From: a bacterium
Lineage (GTDB): Bacteria > Hinthialibacterota > Hinthialibacteria > H5-UNCL2
Length of the DNA stretch: 64,000 nucleotides
Direction: 5' to 3'
Assembly (NCBI GenBank): GCA_015075175.1
Contig: JABTUV010000001.1
Span: 496,001-560,000 of the forward strand
Of this stretch, positions 56,242-64,000 are shown one piece after another; position 1 is the stretch's first letter; every line of letters starts with the position of its first letter. The notes under the pieces are model-generated. The model saw nothing but the letters and a program-made list of their open reading frames with translations, was not told the DNA's origin and ran no database searches. The translations under genes were made by a program, and so were the position numbers.

Positions 56242-57184
56242 GACCGCGCCCTCGTCCTTGTGCGGCGTGCTCAATATCGACAAGCCGGCGGGCATGACTT
56301 CGCACGACGTGGTGGACCACGTGCGCAAGGCGGCCCACATGCGCAAGGTCGGCCACACCGGCACGCTGGACCCCATGGCGACCGGCGTGCTGCCCCTGTG
56401 CCTGGGACGGGCGACCCGCATCGCCCAGTTCCTGATCGCCGAGGACAAGGAGTATCGCGTCAGGATGCGCCTGGGGCTGGTCACCGACAGCCAGGATACC
56501 ACCGGCAAGGTGATCGAGGAGCGCGATCCGGGAGAGCTGGATCCGGCGCGGGTGGCGGCGGTGCTGGAGGGATTCGTGGGCGAACGGCGGCAGATTCCGC
56601 CCATGATCTCGGCCAAGCATCACGAGGGCAAGCGGTTGTACGAGCTGGCGCGGGAGGGGGTCGAGGTCGAGCGCGAGCCCATCACCATCACGGTGCATGA
56701 GATCCTGTTTCACGGGATTTGCGGGCGGGAAGTGGAGTTCACGGTGGCCTGCGGGAAGGGGACGTACATCCGCACGCTGTGCCATGACATGGGGCAGGCG
56801 CTGGGGGTGGGGGCGGCCATGTCGGGGCTGGTGCGCACGCGTTGCGGCGCCCTGCGCGTCGAGGACGCCGTTCCCCTGGCCGAGCTGACCAGCCGGGAGT
56901 CGGTCGAGTCGCATCTGTGCTCGATGGCGGAGGCGCTTTCGACCATGGCCGGTGTGCAGGTGGACGCGCGACAGGTGGGACTTTTGCGCAACGGCCAACC
57001 GGCGACCGGCGGGGGCGTCTTGGCGGTGTTGGGCGAGTTCGGCATGGGTGCGCGCGTGCGCATTTTGGACGCCGGTGGGCACCTTGTCGCGGTCGGCAAG
57101 AGTCTCATATCGTCCGCCAACCTGGACCGGCTCGGCGGCAACCTGCACGTGGTGCAGCCGCTGCGCGTGCTCCTGGAGGAGTGA
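56228..57184 (+). CDS. truB: tRNA pseudouridine-55 synthase
   Basis: 318 aa. Catalytic Asp48 in VGHTGTLDPMATGVLP; further motifs KEYRVRMRLGLVTDSQD and GTYIRTLCHDMGQALG; C-terminal PUA-like domain. It converts U55 of the tRNA T-loop to pseudouridine. The start lies within rbfA (ATG 56228), giving coupling. Confidence 0.95.
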   Translation: MARSKTAPSSLCGVLNIDKPAGMTSHDVVDHVRKAAHMRKVGHTGTLDPMATGVLPLCLGRATRIAQFLIAEDKEYRVRMRLGLVTDSQDTTGKVIEERDPGELDPARVAAVLEGFVGERRQIPPMISAKHHEGKRLYELAREGVEVEREPITITVHEILFHGICGREVEFTVACGKGTYIRTLCHDMGQALGVGAAMSGLVRTRCGALRVEDAVPLAELTSRESVESHLCSMAEALSTMAGVQVDARQVGLLRNGQPATGGGVLAVLGEFGMGARVRILDAGGHLVAVGKSLISSANLDRLGGNLHVVQPLRVLLEE

Positions 57185-57186
57185 CT

Positions 57187-57265
57187 TCTCCCCCTCTCCT
57201 ACGGGGAGGGGGTTGAGTTAGCGGGGGCGGCCCCCTCTCCCATGGGGAGAGGGTTGGGGTGAGGG
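57187..57265. repeat. two CTCTCC/GGGGAG palindromes after truB
   Basis: CCCCTCTCCTACGGGGAGGGG and CCCCTCTCCCATGGGGAGAGGG, followed by TTGGGGTGAGGGGG. Same family as 11017 and 48236. Confidence 0.8.
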
Positions 57266-57275
57266 GGCGTGGCGT

Positions 57276-57304
57276 TTGACATCCCGCGGCGAAACTGGTA
57301 TAGG
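57276..57304 (+). promoter_or_regulatory. sigma70 promoter for rpsO
   Basis: TTGACA (57276-57281), 17-bp spacer, TATAGG (57299-57304). It gives a leader of about 105 nt before the rpsO start. Confidence 0.65.
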
Positions 57305-57316
57305 ATATTGGAGACG

Positions 57317-57380
57317 GTAGGGTGCGCACGGCGCGCCGGTTCATCGATGGTGGAAGACAGGTGCGCGGTGCGCACCCTAC
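57317..57380. repeat. inverted repeat in the rpsO leader
   Basis: GTAGGGTGCGCAC (57317-57329) and its exact complement (57368-57380) close a 64-nt structure. A related GTGCGCGGTGCGCACGCTAC lies at about 60870-60890, so it is a dispersed element that has come to lie in the S15 leader. Confidence 0.7.
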
Positions 57381-57418
57381 AGAGCAGCAGTCTTCCAAGC
57401 ACGCAAAGGAGAAGCGCT

Positions 57419-57688
57419 TTGTCGATCAGTAAGCAACGCAAGACCGAAGTGATCGCCGGGTACCGCACACACGAGGCGGACACGGGATCGCCGGAGGTGC
57501 AGATCGCCATTCTTTCGGAGCGCATCAGCGCGTTGACCGAGCATTTCAAGACCCACGCCAAGGACCATCATTCGCGGCGCGGCCTCCTGAAACTGGTGGG
57601 ACATCGCCGCAGCCTTTTGAATTATCTGAAGCGTTACGACGTGGACCGCTACCGGCAGATCGTGGAAAAGCTGGGGCTGCGGCGTTAG
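57419..57688 (+). CDS. rpsO: 30S ribosomal protein S15
   Basis: 89 aa. TTG start at 57419, preceded by AAAGGAGAAG at a good distance; this gives [20 protein letters not shown]. The S15 core [20 protein letters not shown] is intact. It binds the central domain of 16S rRNA. In the usual pairing it is followed by pnp, here 244 bp downstream. Confidence 0.95.
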   Translation: MSISKQRKTEVIAGYRTHEADTGSPEVQIAILSERISALTEHFKTHAKDHHSRRGLLKLVGHRRSLLNYLKRYDVDRYRQIVEKLGLRR

Positions 57689-57932
57689 TTTTGGAGAAAA
57701 TAGGAGCATTATCGGAGCGCCCCAGGGTGCGCCGAAATCATTCCAGGCGGAGGCGGAACGCGGCCGATCCAAGCGCGGGCGAAGCTTCAGACCTCTCAAG
57801 GCGCCAAGGGGTAGTCGCAGGCAGGCATGCCTGCGCCACCCGGAGGAGGACGGCGCTTGAGGGTTCGGAACCTTCTTCTGCGCCGGCCGACCGCCATCCG
57901 GCTCTCCCCCTGAACCATTTGGAGCGTAGGGC
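57689..57932. other. 244-bp gap between rpsO and pnp
   Basis: No gene. Contains a GCAGGCAGGCATGCCTGCGCC palindrome (about 57809-57830). No terminator with a T-tract and no clear promoter were seen. Confidence 0.45.
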
Positions 57933-60215
57933 ATGAACGGAATCAGCAAGAGTGTGGAGATCGCCGGTCGAACACTGAGCATGGAGACGGGTCGTCTCGC
58001 GCGGCAGGCCAACGGGGCGGTGATGGTGCGTTACGGGGACAGCATGGTGCTGGTAGCGGCGACCATGGCCGGGGCCCGGCCCGGCATCGACTTCTTTCCC
58101 CTGACCGTCGATTATCGGGAGCGCATGAGTGCGGCGGGGCGTTATCCCGGCGGCTTCTTCAAACGCGAGGGCCGACCTACCGAAAAGGAGATTCTGACCT
58201 GCCGCCTGATCGACCGTCCCATCCGGCCGCTCTTTCCCAAGGGATTCAAGGATGAAGTTCAGGTGATGGCCACGGTGTTCTCGGCGGACCCGGAGAACGA
58301 TCCAGACATTCTGGCGATGAACGGGGCGTTTGCGGCGCTGGCCGTCTCGGACATTCCGTTCAAGGGGCCGCTGGGGGTGGTGCGAGTGGGGCGCGTGAAC
58401 GGCGAGTTGATCGTCAATCCGACCTACGAGCAGCGCAAGATCGCCACGCTGGAGCTGTTGGTCGCGTGTCTGCCCAACGGCGACATCAGCCTGTTGGAAG
58501 TAACCGCCGCGGAGGAGTCGGAGGAGCATATCGTCGCCGCGCTGGAGGCGGGCCAGCGCGAGGTGGGAAAGATCCTGGAGCTGATCGCGGAGCTGGCGGC
58601 GGAGGCTGGCAAGCCCAAGCGCGAGTTCGCCGAGATCGAGATCGACCGCGCCATGTACTCCTCCATCGAGTCGGGCCACTACGCGCGCATCCAGGAGGCG
58701 ATGCGCATCGCCGAAAAGACCGAGCGCGAGCTGCGCATGAAGGAGATCGAGGAACAGATCAACACTGAGTTCGCCCCCAGCCTGGAGAACGACGAAGAGG
58801 TGGAGTTGCCGGATCACGGGCCGATGATCCGGGAGATTCTCTACGCGATGGAGGCGCGGGCCATGCGCGAGCGCATCATGGCCGACGGTGTGCGCATCGA
58901 CGGGCGCGGGCTGGACGAGATCCGTCCGATCGAGATCGAGGTGGGGCTGTTGCCCCGCTGCCACGGCTCCGCGCTTTTCACCCGGGGTCAGACGCAGGCG
59001 CTGGTGGGACTCACCCTGGGAACGGTCTCCGACGAGCAGGTGGTGGACAGCATGATCGAGGAGACGCGCAAGAAGTTCATGCTGCACTACACGTTCCCGC
59101 CGTTTTCAGTGGGCGAGTGCCGTCCCATCCGGGGACCGGGGCGGCGGGAAATCGGGCACGGCGCGTTGGCGGAGCGCGCGCTTCTTCCGGTGCTGCCGAG
59201 CTATGAAGATTTTCCCTATACGATCCGGATCACGTCGGACATCACCGAGTCGAACGGTTCCTCCAGTATGGCCTCGACCTGCGGGGGTAGCCTGGCCTTG
59301 ATGGACGCGGGGGTGCCGGTATCCGCCGCGGTGGCGGGCGTCTCCATCGGGCTGGTGATGGAGGGAGGCGAGTATCGGCTGTTGACGGACATTTTGGGCG
59401 CCGAATACCATCTGGGCGACATGGACTTCAAGGTGGCGGGCACGCGCGAGGGCGTGACGGCGATCCAGTTGGATATCAAGGTCGCCGGGCTGGGCACGCA
59501 CATCGTGCGGGAGGCGCTCACGCGCGCGCAGGCCGCGCGCATGAGGATTCTGGACCAGATGGCGGCGGTGATCGCGGAGCCGCGCGGCAGCCTGAAGGAG
59601 CACGCGCCCAGAATCATCATCATCGAGCTGCCGCAGGCCAAGATCGGCGAGGTGATCGGCCCCGGCGGCAAGATGATCCGCAAGATCATCGAGGAGACCG
59701 GCGCCAAGATCGACATCGACGACGACAGCCGCTGCGTGATCTCGACAGTGGACGCGGAAGCGGCGCGGCGCGCCAAGGAGTTCGTCGAGTCCATCATCGC
59801 CGAGGCCGAGGTGGGGAAAATCTACAAGGGCAAAGTGGTGCGGCTGATGAAACCTCAGGGCGTTCGTGGAGATCATGCCGCGGGTGGAGGGGATGGTGCA
59901 CATCAGCCAGTTGGCGCCGTATCGCGTGAGCCGCGTCGAGGACGTGGTGCGGGAAGGCGACCAGATCTGGGTCAAGTGCGTCGAGATCGACAGCCTGGGG
60001 CGCGTGAACCTCTCAAGGTGGAGGCGGAACGCGAGATGGGGATACTGGACGAGAACGCGGTTCCGCCGGCGGGCGTGGGCCAGCCGCATCACGGCGGGGA
60101 GCGGCGCGATTACGGAGATCGCGGCGGGCGCGGGGATCGCGGGCACGGGGACCGCGGAGGACGCGGCGGACGCGGCGGCCACGGCGGCGGCCGGGGCCGC
60201 GGCTTCAGCCGGTAA
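57933..60215 (+). CDS. pnp: polyribonucleotide nucleotidyltransferase, Arg/Gly-rich tail, compensated frameshift
   Basis: About 760 aa. Two RNase PH domains ([41 protein letters not shown], catalytic-region [15 protein letters not shown]), KH domain ([21 protein letters not shown]) and S1 domain. The S1 domain is out of frame from about 59853 to 60018; the correct frame reads [21 protein letters not shown] and [15 protein letters not shown], after which [11 protein letters not shown] returns. The tail has repeated RGG/RGD/HGG motifs. It degrades RNA 3' to 5' with phosphate. Confidence 0.94.
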   Translation: MNGISKSVEIAGRTLSMETGRLARQANGAVMVRYGDSMVLVAATMAGARPGIDFFPLTVDYRERMSAAGRYPGGFFKREGRPTEKEILTCRLIDRPIRPLFPKGFKDEVQVMATVFSADPENDPDILAMNGAFAALAVSDIPFKGPLGVVRVGRVNGELIVNPTYEQRKIATLELLVACLPNGDISLLEVTAAEESEEHIVAALEAGQREVGKILELIAELAAEAGKPKREFAEIEIDRAMYSSIESGHYARIQEAMRIAEKTERELRMKEIEEQINTEFAPSLENDEEVELPDHGPMIREILYAMEARAMRERIMADGVRIDGRGLDEIRPIEIEVGLLPRCHGSALFTRGQTQALVGLTLGTVSDEQVVDSMIEETRKKFMLHYTFPPFSVGECRPIRGPGRREIGHGALAERALLPVLPSYEDFPYTIRITSDITESNGSSSMASTCGGSLALMDAGVPVSAAVAGVSIGLVMEGGEYRLLTDILGAEYHLGDMDFKVAGTREGVTAIQLDIKVAGLGTHIVREALTRAQAARMRILDQMAAVIAEPRGSLKEHAPRIIIIELPQAKIGEVIGPGGKMIRKIIEETGAKIDIDDDSRCVISTVDAEAARRAKEFVESIIAEAEVGKIYKGKVVRLMKPQGVRGDHAAGGGDGAHQPVGAVSREPRRGRGAGRRPDLGQVRRDRQPGAREPLKVEAEREMGILDENAVPPAGVGQPHHGGERRDYGDRGGRGDRGHGDRGGRGGRGGHGGGRGRGFSR

Positions 60216-60230
60216 ACGCCGGCAACGTCG

Positions 60231-60318
60231 TAGTTGCGCAGCGTGCTGCGCCGCTGGGCGCGATGCCGCGCATGTACAACCCGTCGTGCCCGGCGCAGCC
60301 GCTGCGCAACGACGCTTT
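60231..60318. repeat. TAGTTGCGCAGC inverted repeat before dut
   Basis: GTAGTTGCGCAGCGTGCTGCGCC at the left and GGCGCAGCCGCTGCGCAACGAC at the right form an imperfect palindrome. It belongs to the family at 15863, 34892 and 37985. Confidence 0.75.
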
Positions 60319-60333
60319 ATGAAGGAATCACGA

Positions 60334-60774
60334 GTGGTCATCCGGGTCCTCCGCGATGCTTCCGCGGCGGACCTCCCTCTGCCTCATTATGCCACGCTCC
60401 ATGCGGCGGGCATGGACCTGTGCGCCAATCTGAGTTCCCCCCTCACGTTGCAGCCGGGTGAGATCGGCAGGCTCCCAACGGGATTGAGACTGGCGATTCC
60501 CGCCGGCTATGAGGGCCAGGTGCGTCCGCGCAGCGGACTGGCGGCCCGGCACGGCATCACGCTGCCCAACAGCCCCGGCACGATCGACGCGGATTATCGC
60601 GGCGAAGTGCAGGTGATCGTGCAAAACCTGGGCCGGGAGCCTTATACCTTTCGGCGCGGCGACCGCATCGCGCAACTCGTCATCGCGCCCGTCATCCAGG
60701 CCGAGCTCCATGTGGTGGAGGAGCTTCCCGACACGCAACGCGGCCAGGGCGGCTTCGGCAGTACGGGGACGTAG
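60334..60774 (+). CDS. dut: dUTP diphosphatase
   Basis: 146 aa from GTG 60334, chosen because GAAGGA stands 7 bp upstream and the N-terminus then fits the family; ATG 60319 in the same frame lacks a ribosome-binding site. All five trimeric dUTPase motifs are present: [32 protein letters not shown] and [10 protein letters not shown]. It hydrolyses dUTP to dUMP and pyrophosphate. Confidence 0.94.
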   Translation: MVIRVLRDASAADLPLPHYATLHAAGMDLCANLSSPLTLQPGEIGRLPTGLRLAIPAGYEGQVRPRSGLAARHGITLPNSPGTIDADYRGEVQVIVQNLGREPYTFRRGDRIAQLVIAPVIQAELHVVEELPDTQRGQGGFGSTGT

Positions 60775-60884
60775 GGCAGACGGGAAAGTCACGGATTTCC
60801 AGCGAGGATCGGCTTGCATGCCGCAAGGCAAAGGCATTCTGGGAAATCCGTGGCTGTCCCGCGGGGCGGTGCGCGGTGCGCACG
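60775..60884. repeat. inverted repeat between convergent genes
   Basis: CACGGATTTCC (about 60792-60802) pairs with GGAAATCCGTG (about 60841-60851). The enclosed CTTGCATGCCGCAAG adds an inner hairpin. It may act as a bidirectional terminator; no T-tract. Confidence 0.55.
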
Positions 60885-62495
60885 CTACGGGGAGAGCAGG
60901 GGAAGGAGCATGGTCAGCAGTTGCGCGGCGACGGTGACGAAGATGAGGGCCACGGGATAAACAGTGGCGTAGGTGATGGCGGGCGTTTCGGAATCGGTGA
61001 GGTTGCGGAGGGCGCCCAGCCCTGGGGTGCAGGTCATACCGCCGCAGACGGCGCCCAGGGTGGAGAGCATGTCCAGGCGGAAACAGCGCCGCGCCAGGAC
61101 GACCGCGACCAGCATGGGGAGGATCGTCACCGTCGCCCCGGCCAAAAGCAGCGGCGGACCGTATTCGCGAAAGACGGCGACGAACTGCGAACCCGCCGCG
61201 GTCCCCGATCCCGCCAGGAACAGAATCAGGCCCATCTCGCGGATGAAGTACTTGGCCGCCAAGGGCATGCGGGCGCGCATTTTCCCGATGCGCCCGAAAT
61301 GACCGAGCAGGAGGCCTACAAGAAGCGGACCGCCGGCCATTCCCAGCTTGACATTGACCCCGCCCAACTGAAACGGAACCAACCCCAGAAACGCGCCCAG
61401 CATCAAACCCAGTAGGATCGGCAGAAAAGCGGTCTCGTGCTGTTTTTGGTCGGACTGGCCGAGCAGCGGGGCCAGGCGGTCGCAGTCGGCGGCGTCGCCC
61501 ACGATGCGGATGGTGTCGCCGATTTCCAGTGTGCTGTCGGCCTTGGGGACGAGTTCGATGTCATCGCGCCAGAGGCGCGTGACGACCACGCCGAAGCGTT
61601 CGCGGATCTGCAATTCATCCAGACGCTTGCCCGCGACCGATTTTTCGGTGACGACGAGGGTGCGGGAGGCGACGTTGGAGGGGGGTTCCTGCATGTCGGG
61701 GACGCGCGGGCCCAGGAGCAACTCCAGCTTGTCCAGATTTTCGGGGGTTCCCACCACGCGCACGTGGTCGCCCACGTGGAGCATCTCGTCGCTGCGGGCA
61801 GGGGTGACGGACGCGCCCCGGCTGATGCGCGAGAGGGTGAAGTCCAGAAGGTGCATGGAGGTGAACTGATCCACGGTCTTGCCCGCGACCTGGGGGTTCC
61901 TGATTTCAAACCAGGCGTTGGCGAGCGAGGGCAGGCGTAGATGGGCCGGGCCGCGCTGCTCCTCGTGGCGAAGGTTGACGCGCAGCAGTCTCGGCAGAAC
62001 CTGCACGAACAGCACCACACCCACCACGCCGAAGGGATAGGCGATGCCGTAGCCGACCGCCACGTGGGGATCGGAGAGGCTTTCCTGGGCGGCGGCCAGG
62101 CCGGGGGTGGAGGTCAGGGCGCCGGTGAAGACGCCGGTGGAGAGCGCCGGGCCGAAGTGGAAGGCAGCCTCCACCACGGCGGCAGCCGCGAACCCCGCCG
62201 TAATCGTCGCCACGGCCAGCCAGGCGAACATGAGCGCGCGTTTCTGGAAGGTCTTGAAGAAACGCGGTCCGGCCGACAACCCGATGGAGTACACGAACAG
62301 CACCACGCCCAGCGTCTCTATTTCGGGCGATACGGTGACGCCGTAATGGCCGAAGAGGAGCGCGACGAAGAAGACGCCGCTGGTGCCCAAGGAGACTCCG
62401 CGAATGCCCAGTTCACCGACCAGGACGCCCAGGCTGAGGATGACAAAGAGGGTGAAGATTGCGTGGTTGGAGAGGAAGTCGATGAGAGCGGGCAC
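60885..62495 (-). CDS. AspT/YidE-family transporter with two RCK_C (TrkA-C) domains
   Basis: 536 aa, GTG start. Ten to eleven helices in two inverted halves, each with a TPG motif (GALTSTPGLAAAQ and GGMTCTPGLGALR), the hallmark of the aspartate-alanine exchanger/YidE/YbjL family. Between them are two cytoplasmic TrkA-C-like domains (LHVGDHVRVVGTPENLDKL; LEIGDTIRIVGDAADCDRL), which usually bind ligands. The substrate is unknown; anion or amino-acid antiport is likely. Confidence 0.85.
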   Translation of the reverse strand: MPALIDFLSNHAIFTLFVILSLGVLVGELGIRGVSLGTSGVFFVALLFGHYGVTVSPEIETLGVVLFVYSIGLSAGPRFFKTFQKRALMFAWLAVATITAGFAAAAVVEAAFHFGPALSTGVFTGALTSTPGLAAAQESLSDPHVAVGYGIAYPFGVVGVVLFVQVLPRLLRVNLRHEEQRGPAHLRLPSLANAWFEIRNPQVAGKTVDQFTSMHLLDFTLSRISRGASVTPARSDEMLHVGDHVRVVGTPENLDKLELLLGPRVPDMQEPPSNVASRTLVVTEKSVAGKRLDELQIRERFGVVVTRLWRDDIELVPKADSTLEIGDTIRIVGDAADCDRLAPLLGQSDQKQHETAFLPILLGLMLGAFLGLVPFQLGGVNVKLGMAGGPLLVGLLLGHFGRIGKMRARMPLAAKYFIREMGLILFLAGSGTAAGSQFVAVFREYGPPLLLAGATVTILPMLVAVVLARRCFRLDMLSTLGAVCGGMTCTPGLGALRNLTDSETPAITYATVYPVALIFVTVAAQLLTMLLPLLSP

Positions 62496-62872
62496 GATCG
62501 TGAACTTTCGGTTTGATGGCGCGAGCTGTAGTCGTTTTGCGGCGTCGGAGCGTCAAGCGACCGAAGGCACGCTACACCGCGCACGCGGGGGTGTCAAGTT
62601 GGGTGGACTTTGGGGTTCAGGCGTAAGAACCTGCGGCTGCCAACCACAGGCACTGCTGCAGCCGGTCGCCGCGGTTCCGCTGGAGTTGCGCATGCCTTGC
62701 GACCGAAACCTCCTTGTCATTTCGACCGCAGGGAGAAATCTTCCCCGCCGTCATCGCGGGTCGAGTGCGCGGCGGGAAAATTGGGGTCAGCGCCCAATTA
62801 TGCGGGTGCATACTGACCGCCATCTGCCAGCGGTCCGGCATAATTGGGCGCTGACCCCAATTTTCCGCCTCC
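62496..62872. repeat. 377-bp gap with a STEGRN-type repeat and a long palindrome
   Basis: No gene. 62711-62770 repeats the TCATTTCGACCG-AGGGAG element of 7700. 62775-62866 is a near-perfect palindrome described separately. 62600-62700 has GC-rich short hairpins only. Confidence 0.7.
62775..62866. repeat. 29-bp perfect terminal inverted repeat element (REP/MITE-like), copy 1
   Basis: Left arm 62775-62803 (GGAAAATTGGGGTCAGCGCC...) and right arm 62838-62866 are exact complements around a 34-nt loop. The core GGGTCAGCGCC is shared with copy 2. Such elements are often mobilised by REP-associated tyrosine transposases; none is in the window. Confidence 0.85.
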
Positions 62873-63130
62873 TCACACCGTCCGCATGTCGATGGCTTCG
62901 TCGATGAGCATGATGGGGATGTCGTCGCGGATGGGGTAGAGGAAGCGGCCGTCCTCGCGCAGGAGGCCGCCGTCGATGGGGCGGTCCTCCGCCTGCCCGT
63001 TGCGGCGCTTGACCTTGCCGGCGGCGATGGCGGCGTTGATGCGTTTGACTCCGTCGTCGCTGATGAGCGCAACGGTCTCCTTGGTTTCAGGGCAACGCAG
63101 GATTTCCAGAAGCTCGGAATCCAACGGCAT
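62873..63130 (-). CDS. Trm112-like small protein
   Basis: 85 aa. LLEILRCPETKETVAL and GRFLYPIRDDIPIMLIDEA match the Trm112/UPF0434 fold, but only one Cys of the usual zinc-ribbon set remains. Eukaryotic and archaeal Trm112 activates methyltransferases; the bacterial role is unclear. The gene is bracketed exactly by two related palindromic elements. Confidence 0.8.
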   Translation of the reverse strand: MPLDSELLEILRCPETKETVALISDDGVKRINAAIAAGKVKRRNGQAEDRPIDGGLLREDGRFLYPIRDDIPIMLIDEAIDMRTV

Positions 63131-63147
63131 GACGCAGCTCCTTGCAG

Positions 63148-63237
63148 GAAAAAATAGGGTCAGCGCCTATTTATGCGGCGAGTCTCGCGCCTATCGCCAG
63201 GATTTCGTGCATAAATCGGCGCTGACCCTATTTTTCC
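63148..63237. repeat. 29-bp inverted repeat element, copy 2
   Basis: Left arm 63148-63176 (GGAAAAAATAGGGTCAGCGCC...) and right arm 63209-63237 are complementary except one mismatch and one length difference in an A run. It differs from copy 1 by compensating changes on both arms (TTGGGG to ATAGGG; CCAATTA to TATTTA), so the palindrome is kept. Confidence 0.85.
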
Positions 63238-63274
63238 ATGATACCTGCCGGCAAAGCGCTCGCCAACTGAATTC

Positions 63275-64000
63275 TCACTTGACGGCGGCGCTTTGGATTC
63301 GGCCAAGCAGCGTCTCTATGGCCGCGTCCAGTTGCGGCCGGCGGCCGGCCAGATCGTCCTCGGGCGTCTCGTCGATCCAGATGTCCGGCAGCCGGCCCTT
63401 GCCCTCCAGGTTCTTGCCCTCCAGCGTGTAGGCGCCGATGTAGGGACGACGCAACTGGAAGCCGTTGACCAACTCGAAGCTGCCGGTCCCGATCACGTCG
63501 CCCGGCGTGGCGATGCCCACGATTCTCCCCAATCCCAGCCGGCGAAAGCCCTCCGCCAGGATTTCGCTGTTGCTGCCGCTGCGCTCGTTGATGAGCAGCA
63601 CGGTGGGCTTCTCCAGTGCCAGGCTGCGAAGCAGGTTTTCAGAAATCTTTCCCAACTCTCCGACTTCGCGATAAATGAAGGGGCGCTTGATGAGAATCTC
63701 CAGGATGTGGACGGCGATGTGTCCACCGGGATTGCCGCGCACGTCCAGGAGGAGGCCGTCCTTGCCGGCGGCCTCGCCGGGCAGTTCGCGTTTGAAGCGC
63801 TCGAGCGCGTCGTTGTCCATGGCGCGCACGTGCAGGTATCCGAGTCGTCCCTCGCTCCTCTCTTTCACGTAATCGCGGTTGTGGTGAACCCAGTTCTCAT
63901 ACAGGAGATCGAAATACGCTCGGCGTGAGGTGAGCGGACGCAGGCCCACTTCGCGCGTGCCGGAGGCGGTGGGCGGGGCCAGCGTGAGGGCGACCTTGTC
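63275..64000 (-). CDS. tricorn-type S41 peptidase, C-terminal part (5' end outside the window)
   Basis: The frame is open from the window edge (DKVALTLAPPTASGTREVGL) to the stop at 63275, so about 241 residues are visible. The PDZ-core linker REVGLRPLTSRRAYFDLLYENWV, GRLGYLHVRAMDNDAL, LLLDVRGNPGGHIA and the catalytic-Ser loop INERSGSNSEILAEGFRRLGLG identify the tricorn/C-terminal-processing protease catalytic domain. The N-terminal propeller and first PDZ region would be upstream. It degrades peptides; location not determinable here. Confidence 0.85.
   Translation of the reverse strand, partial: DKVALTLAPPTASGTREVGLRPLTSRRAYFDLLYENWVHHNRDYVKERSEGRLGYLHVRAMDNDALERFKRELPGEAAGKDGLLLDVRGNPGGHIAVHILEILIKRPFIYREVGELGKISENLLRSLALEKPTVLLINERSGSNSEILAEGFRRLGLGRIVGIATPGDVIGTGSFELVNGFQLRRPYIGAYTLEGKNLEGKGRLPDIWIDETPEDDLAGRRPQLDAAIETLLGRIQSAAVK

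Noticed and set aside
62873-63130. Trm112-like gene as part of a complete insertion sequence
   Set aside because: It encodes no transposase, and the flanking elements are separate palindromes, not the two ends of one element.

Overview
The window is about 64 kb of GC-rich DNA from a Gram-negative-type bacterium. It carries heptose-nucleotide genes, an RND pump with its adaptor, a GroES/GroEL and DnaK set, a Bat operon, and secreted proteins with Sec and Tat signals. Gene order in the translation block (nusA-infB-DUF503-rbfA-truB-rpsO-pnp) is ordinary bacterial. The orphan MutL/DUF6754-like membrane operon, the CARDB/TPR/O-antigen-ligase cluster and many interspersed palindromes suggest an uncultured lineage known mainly from metagenome assemblies. 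I cannot name the phylum from sequence alone.

Layout. 1-823 (minus): end of a PfkB-type kinase gene and an RfaE2-like nucleotidyltransferase. 936-3053: 3-hydroxyacyl-CoA dehydrogenase and acetate kinase. 3199-7558 (minus): RND transporter and lipoprotein adaptor. 7894-16576: ROK kinase, then a tightly coupled operon of a 104-aa protein, an orphan MutL/GlmL-like ATPase, a barrel-sandwich protein and several membrane proteins; this is the best candidate for an undescribed system. 16884-30368: surface-polysaccharide cluster (CARDB protein, two TPR proteins, O-antigen ligase/polymerase, GT4, two tandem GT39-like proteins with a shared C-terminal beta domain, GT2, membrane SGNH hydrolase). 30574-48228: a long plus-strand protein-quality-control locus (HtrA, GrpE, DnaK, FmdB-like, BatD-like, MoxR, DUF58, PpiC, BatA-E, GroES, GroEL). 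48619-49852 (minus): Tat-exported aldo/keto reductase with a ferredoxin tail. 50027-50290: an AT-rich island with a good promoter, hairpins and a terminator, a candidate small RNA. 50504-60774: EF-P and the translation/RNA-processing block ending in dUTPase. 60885-64000 (minus): AspT/YidE-like transporter, Trm112-like protein, and the 3' part of a tricorn-type S41 protease.

Two window-wide properties matter to any reader. First, many conserved genes (hbd, ackA, RND, O-antigen ligase, GT39, GT2, htrA, dnaK, DUF58, batE, groEL, nusA, infB, pnp, the reductase) contain single-base frameshifts, most often where a run of G or C is one base short. Since essential genes are hit, this looks like sequencing or assembly error rather than decay; I give the span of the restored gene and say where the frame breaks. 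Second, at least seven families of short palindromic repeats lie between genes and also inside coding sequences, where they add stereotyped peptides. No tRNA, rRNA, CRISPR array, transposase or integrase gene was found.
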